Notes under the pieces: generated by a model
What the model was told of the DNA's origin: nothing
Seen by the model: only the letters and a program-made list of their open reading frames with translations
The model's database searches: none
Assembly: GCA_937967685.1 (NCBI GenBank)
Contig: CALBTX010000217.1
Coordinates: forward strand, 1 to 19,783
Direction: 5' to 3'
DNA from: an uncultured Bacillaceae bacterium
GTDB lineage: Bacteria > Bacillota > Bacilli > Caldalkalibacillales > Caldalkalibacillaceae
Length of the DNA stretch: 19,783 nucleotides
Shown: positions 1 to 6,644 of the stretch, one piece after another
How positions within the stretch are numbered: the stretch's first letter is position 1
How the letters are laid out: each line of letters starts with the position of its first letter
Made by a program: the position numbers and the translations under genes

Positions 1-95
1 AATATGCCGCCCTTAACTGCCCTGCAACCGAAAACCGAAACATGCACCCCTAAACATCCCTGCAACCGAAAATCGTAATATGCCGCTTCTAACTT
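1..95. repeat. 38-bp tandem repeat, about 2.5 copies, cut by the window edge
   Basis: Two adjacent units start at 20 and 58 with the shared core CCCTGCAACCGAAAA, followed by a diverged CG-AA-ATGC tail. The tail sequence AATATGCCGC occurs at 1-10 and again at 77-86, exactly two periods apart, and a variant (AACATGCAC) lies at 39-47. The period is therefore 38 bp, and a partial unit runs off the left edge. The repeat ends about 7 bp before the stop codon of the aminotransferase gene. No hairpin with a T-tract and no ORF is evident in it. Its full length and function are unknown. Confidence 0.75.
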
Positions 96-102
96 GCTCC
101 CC

Positions 103-1263
103 CTAACGGCCGAGCAATCCTTGGCGAATCTCCACTAACGCTTGTATTAATTGATCAATTTCTTCCCGGCGGTTAAAAAAACCAAAACTGATACGCACGG
201 ATCCATCAGGGTCCGTCTGCACGCTCTGATGGGCCAGCGGCGCGCAATGCAAACCAGCGCGAACGGCAATATCATAATGCTCATCCAAAATGGCAGCCAG
301 TTCCTGAGGATCGATTCCGGCAATGTTTATTGAAATAACGGGAGCTCGAACCGTATGTTCGTCAGGACCGTAAATCATGATATCTTTAATTTGTTTGAGT
401 GCTTCTAAAGCATAACGAGTCAATGCTTGCTCGTGTTCCCATATGTTTGGCACCCCTTGTTCTTCAACAAACTGAATCCCTTTTTGCCACCCGGCAATCC
501 CCGGTGTATTTAATGTCCCTGATTCATAACGCAACGGACGAACGGCGGGCTGATCTGCCAACTCGGAGTAACTCCCCGTCCCGCCGTGAATGAGCGGCTG
601 CAAGTCCAAATGAGGCGCGATATACAATGCCCCTGTGCCTTGTGGGCCATACAAACCTTTATGGCCGGGAAAAGCCAGTAAATCGATATTCATGGCCTGC
701 ACATCAATCGGAATGACGCCGGCAGACTGGGAGGCGTCGACCAGAAACGGAATGTTGTGTTGACTGGCCAGTTGTCCCAATTCAGCGACAGGCAAAATCA
801 CTCCGGTCAAATTGGAGGCATGCGTGGCCACGATTAATTTCGTGCGTTCATTAATGGTCTGTTCAACGACATCCAAATCAAGCCTGCCGTTGACATCCGG
901 TTGAATATAATGAAGTCGAACCCCGTTATGCTGGCGTAAAAATTCAAGCGGCCGGCGAACGGCGTTATGTTCATACGTGGTGGCAATGATTTCATCGCCC
1001 CGGTTCCACGTAAACCCTTTAATCGCCTGGTTTAAAGCGCCGGTTGCATTCGATGTAAAGATGACATCGCGCGCGTCACGAATCGCAAACAGGCGGGCAA
1101 TCGACGCCCTCGTTTCCTCAACAACCCGCCCGGCTTTGACCGATAGTTGATGTCCGCCGCGTCCGGGATTTGCCCCGAAATCGCGCACAGCCTCCAACAT
1201 GGCCTGGGCCACACCGTCAGGTTTAGGCCATGAAGAAGCTGCTTGATCAAAATATATCAACAT
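103..1263 (-). CDS. Class V aminotransferase, cysteine desulfurase family
   Basis: A PLP-dependent fold-type I enzyme of the NifS/SufS-like class V group. These enzymes usually take sulfur from cysteine as a persulfide on an active-site cysteine. Numbering from the ATG at 1263 (386 aa), the cofactor lysine is K202 in the PGHKGLYGPQG motif, the stacking histidine is H99 (YEHNAVRRP), the Asp/Gln pair that contacts PLP is D176/Q179 (VDASQSAG), and the candidate persulfide cysteine is C340 in RAGLHCAPLAH. I chose the ATG at 1263 because AGGGGGTGA lies just before it. An upstream in-frame GTG at 1278 has only a poor ribosome binding site. It resembles the small subfamily with N-termini like MIYFDQAAT rather than housekeeping IscS/SufS, and no scaffold gene (iscU/sufU) is nearby, so its sulfur acceptor is unknown. 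It lies downstream of spo0J, with a 127-bp gap. Confidence 0.88.
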   Translation of the reverse strand: MLIYFDQAASSWPKPDGVAQAMLEAVRDFGANPGRGGHQLSVKAGRVVEETRASIARLFAIRDARDVIFTSNATGALNQAIKGFTWNRGDEIIATTYEHNAVRRPLEFLRQHNGVRLHYIQPDVNGRLDLDVVEQTINERTKLIVATHASNLTGVILPVAELGQLASQHNIPFLVDASQSAGVIPIDVQAMNIDLLAFPGHKGLYGPQGTGALYIAPHLDLQPLIHGGTGSYSELADQPAVRPLRYESGTLNTPGIAGWQKGIQFVEEQGVPNIWEHEQALTRYALEALKQIKDIMIYGPDEHTVRAPVISINIAGIDPQELAAILDEHYDIAVRAGLHCAPLAHQSVQTDPDGSVRISFGFFNRREEIDQLIQALVEIRQGLLGR

Positions 1264-1274
1264 GTCACCCCCTG

Positions 1275-1343
1275 TCACTCACCATCAGACGCTAGACCGT
1301 TCTTCTGCAAAATTTCCTTCTCCGCCCCGTCCTTTTTGTTCAT
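1275..1343 (-). CDS. Possible 22-codon leader ORF upstream of the aminotransferase
   Basis: An ATG at 1343 opens a 22-codon frame that ends in TGA at 1275-1277, 11 bases before the ATG of the aminotransferase. The peptide starts MNKKDGAEKEILQKNG and is hydrophilic and lysine/glutamate-rich. AGGAAG lies immediately upstream, only about 2-3 bases from the ATG, which is closer than usual. Its stop overlaps the aminotransferase ribosome binding site, which would suit translational coupling. I recognise no family. It could equally be chance in a short intergenic gap. Confidence 0.25.
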   Translation of the reverse strand: MNKKDGAEKEILQKNGLASDGE

Positions 1344-1390
1344 TTCTTCCTGCACTGTAAAAAAATAAACTGTTACTGCAGGCTAGCAGG

Positions 1391-2236
1391 CTAAATTTGT
1401 AATGTCTGCATAATGCGTTCCAAGTCTTCGTCTGTAAAAAAGTCAATTTCAATTTTTCCTTTTTTTGCTCCTCTTTTAATTTTCACCGATGTACCTAACG
1501 TATTCTGCAGTTTTTCCTCATATTGACGCAAAAATATATCGTTTTGCTTTGGCTTTCGCTTCTTTTTTGTTTCGGGAGGACCGCTTTCGAGCTGTTTGAC
1601 AAGCATTTCTAACTGTCGAACACTTAAATTTTCGTCAATGCTTTTTTTAGCCAGGCGTACAAGTGTCTTTTTATCTCTCACAGCCAATAACGCCCGGGCA
1701 TGACCCATGGATAATGTTCCACGTGAAACATATGCTTGCACATTTTCAGGCAAATGTAACAAACGCAAAAAATTGGTGACATGCGGCCTGCTTTTCCCGA
1801 CTTTTTGAGCCAATTCTTCCTGGGTTAAATTAAATTTTTCCATTAATTTTTGGTAAGCATGGGCAATTTCCAACGCATTTAAATTTTCGCGCTGTAAATT
1901 TTCAATGAGTGCTATTTCCATCACTTGCGATTCACTAAACTGACGGATGACGGCCGGAATCGTTTGCAAACCCGCCGCTTTCGAGGCCCGAAAACGCCTT
2001 TCACCGGCTATAATTTCATACCCTTTAATGCTTTTTCTGACGATAATCGGTTGAATGACACCGTGTTCGCGAATAGAATCTCTTAATTCATCGATCGATT
2101 CTTGTTCAAAATTTTTGCGGGGTTGGTAAGGATTGGGGCGCAATTCATTCAGTTGAATGTGGACCACTTGATCCTCTTCAGAAATTTCCAACGAAGGGAT
2201 GAGAGCATCTAAGCCTTTTCCCAAACGTCTAGACAT
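1391..2236 (-). CDS. spo0J: Chromosome partitioning protein ParB (Spo0J)
   Basis: A parS-binding CTPase clamp of 281 aa, close to the usual Bacillus length of about 282. It loads at parS sites near the origin, slides on DNA, recruits SMC-condensin and stimulates the Soj ATPase. The order is: N-terminal Soj-interacting stretch with LGKGLDALIP (residues 5-14); the CTP-binding ParB/Srx domain with NPYQPR (35-40), GERRFRA (78-84) and ENLQREN (112-118); a helix-turn-helix at about 136-160; and a Lys-rich linker before the C-terminal dimer domain. It overlaps the end of soj by 8 bases, so the two are surely co-transcribed and probably translationally coupled. R150 and G178 sit where Noc has Gln and Arg, which fits parS rather than Noc-site specificity. 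The gene itself contains a parS site (1715-1730). Confidence 0.96.
   Translation of the reverse strand: MSRRLGKGLDALIPSLEISEEDQVVHIQLNELRPNPYQPRKNFEQESIDELRDSIREHGVIQPIIVRKSIKGYEIIAGERRFRASKAAGLQTIPAVIRQFSESQVMEIALIENLQRENLNALEIAHAYQKLMEKFNLTQEELAQKVGKSRPHVTNFLRLLHLPENVQAYVSRGTLSMGHARALLAVRDKKTLVRLAKKSIDENLSVRQLEMLVKQLESGPPETKKKRKPKQNDIFLRQYEEKLQNTLGTSVKIKRGAKKGKIEIDFFTDEDLERIMQTLQI
1715..1730. promoter_or_regulatory. parS centromere site inside spo0J
   Basis: TGTTCCACGTGAAACA matches the Bacillus parS consensus TGTTTCACGTGAAACA at 15 of 16 positions. It lies in the spo0J coding sequence, where Bacillus subtilis also has one. On the coding strand it encodes Val-Ser-Arg-Gly-Thr, part of the region after the helix-turn-helix. 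It should be a ParB loading site. Confidence 0.93.
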
Positions 2237-2990
2237 TGGCCAACACCTCTTTTGCTAATTCCATATACACTTCTGCCCCTTTGGATTTCCGGTCATAAGT
2301 GATGATTGACTGGCCATGACTGGGTGCCTCACTTAGGCGTACATTGCGGGGAATGATCGTTTGGTATACTTTTTCTTGAAAATATTTTTTCACTTCCTCA
2401 ATCACTTGGATGCCGAGATTTGTCCGGGCATCCAGCATCGTTAACAGAACACCTTCAATCATCAAATTTTTATTCAAATGTTTTTGCACCAAACGGATCG
2501 TATTTAACAGTTGGCTTAAACCTTCCAATGCGTAATATTCACACTGGATGGGAATTAACACGGAATCAGCAGCGGTTAACGAGTTGATCGTCAAAATGCC
2601 CAACGACGGCGGACAGTCGATAATGATGTAGTCATAATCGTCCACGATGAGTTGCAGCGCTTTACGCAAACGGATTTCCCTTGAAATCGTCGGGACCAGT
2701 TCTATTTCCGCCCCGGCCAATTGAATGGTTGCCGGGATTAAAAATAAATTGTTGATGTTCGTTTCTTGTATGACATCATTCGGGTGAATATCATTAATTA
2801 ATATATCATATATACAGTATTGCACATCCGCTTTGTCAATACCGATGCCGCTTGTCGTGTTCCCCTGGGGGTCGATATCGATTAACAGTATTTTTTTTCC
2901 TAAGGTGGCCATGCTCGCTCCTAAATTGACGGAAGAAGTCGTTTTCCCCACCCCGCCTTTTTGATTGGCAACCGCAATGATCTTCCCCAT
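2229..2990 (-). CDS. soj: Chromosome partitioning ATPase ParA (Soj)
   Basis: A ParA/MinD-family deviant Walker ATPase of 253 aa, the same length as Bacillus subtilis Soj. It binds DNA non-specifically as an ATP dimer, helps to separate origins, and in Bacillus also regulates DnaA. Key residues are the deviant Walker A KGGVGKTT (11-18) with the signature lysine K11, the switch I region DIDPQGN (38-44), and Walker B IIIDCPPSLG (122-131). The ATG at 2990 is preceded by GAGGTGA at good spacing. It sits upstream of spo0J and overlaps it by 8 bases. A terminator lies between it and noc, but I see no convincing sigma-A promoter in the 104-bp gap, so its transcription may depend partly on readthrough from noc. 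Confidence 0.96.
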   Translation of the reverse strand: MGKIIAVANQKGGVGKTTSSVNLGASMATLGKKILLIDIDPQGNTTSGIGIDKADVQYCIYDILINDIHPNDVIQETNINNLFLIPATIQLAGAEIELVPTISREIRLRKALQLIVDDYDYIIIDCPPSLGILTINSLTAADSVLIPIQCEYYALEGLSQLLNTIRLVQKHLNKNLMIEGVLLTMLDARTNLGIQVIEEVKKYFQEKVYQTIIPRNVRLSEAPSHGQSIITYDRKSKGAEVYMELAKEVLANV

Positions 2991-3051
2991 ACTTTCACCT
3001 CATTTACCTTTCTCACATGCGTTTGCTGTCACCCCGTCTGCGGTAACAATC

Positions 3052-3090
3052 AAAAGAAAAGCGCCATATGCAGCGCTGCGATATGCCGCC
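3052..3090 (-). terminator. Intrinsic terminator after noc
   Basis: On the minus strand an inverted repeat of about 12 pairs (arms around GGCGGCATAT and ATATGGCGC, with one bulge and one mismatch) has the inner sequence GCAGCGCTGC and is followed by TTTTCTTTTG. It begins 4 bases past the noc stop codon. The T-tract is broken by one C, so some readthrough into soj is plausible. Confidence 0.75.
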
Positions 3091-3094
3091 GGCT

Positions 3095-3919
3095 TCATTG
3101 TTTTGGAATTTTTATCGTAAATTCAACGTATTCGTCGTGATCTTCTTCTTCAGTTTCTATCGTTAATCCTGTTTTTAAAACCATATCGACTGACTGTCTG
3201 ATCGTATTTAACGCTAAACGCATATCCTTAGAATAATTTTTTCGCATCTGAGGCTTTCTTTTTGCAGGTCGTTTGTTTAAAAACTTCTCAATCAGTGCTT
3301 CCGTTTGTTTAACGTTTAACTGTTTATCCACAATTTCTTTTAAAAATCGAAGTTGCAGCGTTTTATCTTTGAGTGTCAATAGCGCACGTGCGTGCCGTTC
3401 GGTGATTTGGCGGTTTTTCAGTGCCGCATGGCATTCTTCCGGCAAATGGAGCAAGCGCAATTTATTCGCAATGGTCGATTGTCCTTTTCCTAACCGTTGT
3501 GCTAAACTTTCCTGAGTTAAATTATGAAACTCAATTAATTTTTGATAAGCTAGCGCTTCTTCGATCACCGATAAACCTTCCCGCTGCAAATTTTCGATCA
3601 GCGCCACTGAAGCCGCCTGTGTATCGTTATAGTTTTTAACAATGGCCGGAATGGTGGGTAAACCAAGTTTTATACAAGCCCGCCACCGTCGTTCCCCGGC
3701 AATGATTTCATATTCTTTATGGCCTTTTTCACGCACAACGATCGGCTGAATGACCCCATGCGTTTTAATGGTTTGGCACAATTCATCTATTTTTTTATCG
3801 TCAAACACCGTGCGGGGCTGATAACGGTTGGGTACGATTTTGTCCACAGGAATCGGCTTCACTTCTTCCTGTTCATCTTTTTCAGCCATGCCAAAAAAAC
3901 GCGATATCTGTTCTCTCAT
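3095..3919 (-). CDS. noc: Nucleoid occlusion protein Noc
   Basis: A ParB paralogue that binds Noc-binding sites and blocks Z-ring assembly over the chromosome by tethering DNA to the membrane. I chose the ATG at 3919 (274 aa). AGGTGGTG precedes it by 7 bases, and the protein then begins MREQISRFFG, matching the short amphipathic membrane-binding helix of Noc proteins. A longer reading from 3958 would bury that helix behind 13 unrelated residues. CTP-binding motifs are NRYQPR (31-36), GERRWRA (75-81) and ENLQREG (109-115). In the helix-turn-helix, Q147, K153 and R175 occupy positions where this genome's ParB has R150, F156 and G178, consistent with Noc specificity. It has its own terminator. 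Its promoter must lie in the roughly 100 bp that also hold a parS site, but no clear -35 was seen. Confidence 0.94.
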   Translation of the reverse strand: MREQISRFFGMAEKDEQEEVKPIPVDKIVPNRYQPRTVFDDKKIDELCQTIKTHGVIQPIVVREKGHKEYEIIAGERRWRACIKLGLPTIPAIVKNYNDTQAASVALIENLQREGLSVIEEALAYQKLIEFHNLTQESLAQRLGKGQSTIANKLRLLHLPEECHAALKNRQITERHARALLTLKDKTLQLRFLKEIVDKQLNVKQTEALIEKFLNKRPAKRKPQMRKNYSKDMRLALNTIRQSVDMVLKTGLTIETEEEDHDEYVEFTIKIPKQ

Positions 3920-4000
3920 GTCTAGACACCACCTGTTATCGTCCGTTCTAGCATGCATTACTATAAAGATTCTCTGTCTTCTGCTGAGATTCCTGCAAAA

Positions 4001-4029
4001 AAATAAAATGTTTCACGTGAAACATTTTA
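4001..4029 (-). terminator. Terminator-like hairpin after rsmG, coincident with parS
   Basis: Read on the minus strand, the palindrome at 4005-4028 could fold into a stem of about 10 A/T-rich pairs with an ACGT loop. It is followed at once by ATTTTTTT. The rsmG TAA stop lies inside the left arm. This has the form of an intrinsic terminator for the mnmE-mnmG-rsmG operon, although the stem is weaker than usual. Confidence 0.5.
4009..4024. promoter_or_regulatory. parS centromere site between noc and rsmG
   Basis: TGTTTCACGTGAAACA is an exact match to the consensus parS. The symmetry extends four bases on each side, giving a perfect 24-bp palindrome at 4005-4028. Its left-hand neighbour on the minus strand is noc and its right-hand neighbour is the 3' end of rsmG. 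It should be one of the strongest ParB loading sites, about 7 kb from dnaA. Confidence 0.97.
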
Positions 4030-4743
4030 AATCAACGGTTTTTTTTGTGGAAGCCCGGGTTTGCGCGGATATTGAGAAGGAGTGGGTCTATTTTTATGGA
4101 TAATCATGATCTGGCGTTCCCCACCCGCTTCCGGCAGCTGAAATGAGACCGCTTGTTCAACGGTCCCGCCCATGATTTTGATCGACTTTTGCGCCTCATT
4201 CAATTCTTGGGCGCCTTTTTTACCTTTCAGAGCGAGAAAGCGTCCTGTCAACTTGACAAAAGGAAGACATAATTCGCTTAAAATGTTTAAGGGAGCGACC
4301 GCCCTGGCCACAGCCAAATCATATCGTTGGCGATGATCCGCCTGATGGGCAAAAGATTCCGCTCGGTCGTGATAAACGTAAACATTGGCCAAACCCAACT
4401 GTTCAATCAGATGCTGGAGAAACACCGTTCTCTTTTTCAAGGAATCGACAAGCGTCAGCTGTAAATGAGGAAAACAAATTTTTAAAGGTATTCCCGGAAA
4501 ACCGGCTCCGGCACCAATATCGATCATCGTCTGCTCCGCATCAAATGAAAAATAAAAAGCAGGTGTCAATGAATCGTAAAAATGTTTCAGGTAAACGTCT
4601 TCCTTCTCCGTAATCGTCGTCAAATTCATTTTTTGGTTCCAAGCGAACAGCAACTCGTAATACCTGTCGAACTGATCCATTTGTTCAGCATTGAGATGAA
4701 TCTGTTCCTTTCGCAACATCTCCATAAACTGTTTCGTATTCAT
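4027..4743 (-). CDS. rsmG: 16S rRNA (guanine-527-N7)-methyltransferase RsmG (GidB)
   Basis: Methylates N7 of G527 in the 530 loop of 16S rRNA using S-adenosylmethionine. In many bacteria its loss gives low-level streptomycin resistance. The protein has 238 aa, the typical length. The Rossmann SAM-binding motif I is DIGAGAGFPG (75-84), preceded by the conserved WNQKMNLT segment (35-42). The ATG overlaps the mnmG stop as ATGA and no good ribosome binding site precedes it, so translation is probably coupled to mnmG. The C-terminal tail is Pro/Lys-rich. The stop codon falls in the parS palindrome. Confidence 0.96.
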   Translation of the reverse strand: MNTKQFMEMLRKEQIHLNAEQMDQFDRYYELLFAWNQKMNLTTITEKEDVYLKHFYDSLTPAFYFSFDAEQTMIDIGAGAGFPGIPLKICFPHLQLTLVDSLKKRTVFLQHLIEQLGLANVYVYHDRAESFAHQADHRQRYDLAVARAVAPLNILSELCLPFVKLTGRFLALKGKKGAQELNEAQKSIKIMGGTVEQAVSFQLPEAGGERQIMIIHKNRPTPSQYPRKPGLPQKKPLI

Positions 4744-6635
4744 GAACTCAACGGCTCGCTTTTATCGGCATTCATTTGTTCCAAATAAACCAACAAAATG
4801 GAAATGTCCGCCGGACTGACACCTGAAATTCGGGAAGCTTGGGCTACATTCAAAGGACGCACATGAGACAGTTTTTCAATCGCTTCCTTAGAAAGGCCGC
4901 GAATGTTTTCATAATTCAAATCAGGTGATAGGCGTTTACTTTCCATGCTCTTTAGTTTTTCGACCTGTTGCAGCTGCTTCTGGATATAGCCGGCGTATTT
5001 GATTTGAATTTCAACCTGTTCGCGAACATCTCTCGGCAATGACTCGCTCGGTGGAGAAATGCGGGCAATATGTTCATAATTCACTTCCGGCCGCCGCAAT
5101 AGAGCGTCTAAGGGCACGGCGTTACTTAATGTTTTGGAGCCGATTTCCTGCAAAATAGCCTGTGTTTTTTCATCCGGGGAAGCCTTCGTCTTTTTCAGTC
5201 GTTCGATTTCAGCTTCAATTAAACTTTTTTTCTTTTGAAACCGCTGGTAACGTTCTTCGGAAATCAAGCCGATCTCATAGCCGATTTCGGTTAACCGTAA
5301 ATCCGCATTGTCGTTGCGTAACAATAAACGGTACTCCGCTCTAGAGGTCAACAGGCGATACGGTTCCTGGGTGCCTTTCGTCACCAGATCATCGATCAGG
5401 ACGCCGATGTAAGCTTGGGAACGGTCCAAAATGATCGGTTCTTTCTGCTGAACTTTGCGAGCGGCGTTAATGCCAGCCATGATCCCTTGACCGGCCGCTT
5501 CCTCATAGCCGCTGGTGCCGTTAATCTGTCCCGCAGTAAACAAATTTTTAATTTTTTTCGTTTCTAATGACGGCCAAAGCTGGGTGGGAACGATGGCGTC
5601 ATATTCGATGGCGTAACCCGCTCTCATCATCCTCGCTTTTTTCAAACCGGGAATCGAATGGAGCATGGCTTGCTGCACATCTTCAGGCAGACTTGTCGAT
5701 AACCCTTGAACATATACTTCGGAAGTCATGCGTCCTTCCGGTTCCAAAAAAATCTGGTGCTTCGGTTTGTCGTGAAAACGGACGATTTTGTCTTCAATCG
5801 ACGGGCAGTAGCGCGGCCCTCGGCCTTTAATCATGCCCGAATACATCGGTGAACGGTGCAAATTAGCCTCGATGATTTGATGCGTTTTTTCCGTCGTGTA
5901 AGTCAGCCAGCATGGGAGCTGATCTTCTTTAAATTCAGTCGTTTCATATGAAAAAGCCCTGGGGACATCATCACCAGGCTGAATTTCCGTCTGGTCATAA
6001 TCTACCGAGTCACCGTGGACACGCGGGGGCGTTCCCGTTTTAAAGCGGACGAGTTCAAAGCCCAGTTCCTCCAGATTTTCCGAAAGGGTCACCGAAGGCT
6101 GTTGATTGTTCGGTCCGCTTTCGTACTCGATGTCTCCGAGAATAATTTTCCCCCGCAAATAAGTGCCCGTCGTTAAAATGACTGTTTTAGCAAAATACTT
6201 ACTCCCTGTTTTGGTCACCACACCTTGGCAAACACCATCTTCAACGATCAACCTTTCAACCATCGCCTGGCGCAACGTTAAACGGTCTTCCTTCTCCAAC
6301 GTTTCCTTCATCCGCTGCTGATATAAAACTTTATCTGCCTGCGCTCTCAAAGCCTGAACGGCGGGGCCTTTGCCCGTGTTCAACATTCGAATTTGAATGT
6401 ACGTTTGATCAATGTTTTTAGCCATTTCCCCCCCGAGCGCATCGATTTCCCGAACGACATGACCTTTGGCCGGTCCGCCGATGGACGGATTGCAAGGCAT
6501 GAAAGCGACCGCGTCCAAGTTTAAAGTTAACAATAATGTTGAACAACCCATTCTGGCCGCTGCCAGGGCGGATTCGCAGCCGGCATGGCCCGCACCGATA
6601 ACGATGACGTCATATTGCTGATCAGGAGATGCCAT
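4740..6635 (-). CDS. mnmG: tRNA uridine-5-carboxymethylaminomethyl modification enzyme MnmG (GidA)
   Basis: The FAD-dependent partner of MnmE. The complex uses methylenetetrahydrofolate to install cmnm5 at wobble uridine 34 of several tRNAs. The protein has 631 aa, as expected for the long, non-truncated form. FAD is bound by an N-terminal Rossmann motif GAGHAG (14-19). The conserved cysteines are visible in MPCNPSIGGPAKGH (N-terminal part) and GPRYCPSIEDKI (middle), both implicated in catalysis in this family. The C-terminal helical region that contacts MnmE and tRNA (YENIRGLSKEAIEKL, ARISGVSPADISILL) is complete. The ATG at 6635 has GTGAGGG 6 bases upstream. It lies 9 bases downstream of mnmE and overlaps rsmG by 4 bases. 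Confidence 0.97.
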   Translation of the reverse strand: MASPDQQYDVIVIGAGHAGCESALAAARMGCSTLLLTLNLDAVAFMPCNPSIGGPAKGHVVREIDALGGEMAKNIDQTYIQIRMLNTGKGPAVQALRAQADKVLYQQRMKETLEKEDRLTLRQAMVERLIVEDGVCQGVVTKTGSKYFAKTVILTTGTYLRGKIILGDIEYESGPNNQQPSVTLSENLEELGFELVRFKTGTPPRVHGDSVDYDQTEIQPGDDVPRAFSYETTEFKEDQLPCWLTYTTEKTHQIIEANLHRSPMYSGMIKGRGPRYCPSIEDKIVRFHDKPKHQIFLEPEGRMTSEVYVQGLSTSLPEDVQQAMLHSIPGLKKARMMRAGYAIEYDAIVPTQLWPSLETKKIKNLFTAGQINGTSGYEEAAGQGIMAGINAARKVQQKEPIILDRSQAYIGVLIDDLVTKGTQEPYRLLTSRAEYRLLLRNDNADLRLTEIGYEIGLISEERYQRFQKKKSLIEAEIERLKKTKASPDEKTQAILQEIGSKTLSNAVPLDALLRRPEVNYEHIARISPPSESLPRDVREQVEIQIKYAGYIQKQLQQVEKLKSMESKRLSPDLNYENIRGLSKEAIEKLSHVRPLNVAQASRISGVSPADISILLVYLEQMNADKSEPLSS

Positions 6636-6644
6636 CCAGATCCC

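Noticed and set aside
1378..1393. Tandem GCAGGCTA duplication at the spo0J stop codon, and a nearby weak CTGCA inverted repeat
   Set aside because: Only two 8-bp units, and the inverted repeat has five pairs with a long loop and poor inner pairing. This is not enough for a terminator or functional repeat call.
1690..1698. CCCGGG in spo0J and another in rsmG (about 4053) as Noc-binding sites
   Set aside because: The flanks lack the TTT and AAA arms of the consensus; only the central six bases match.
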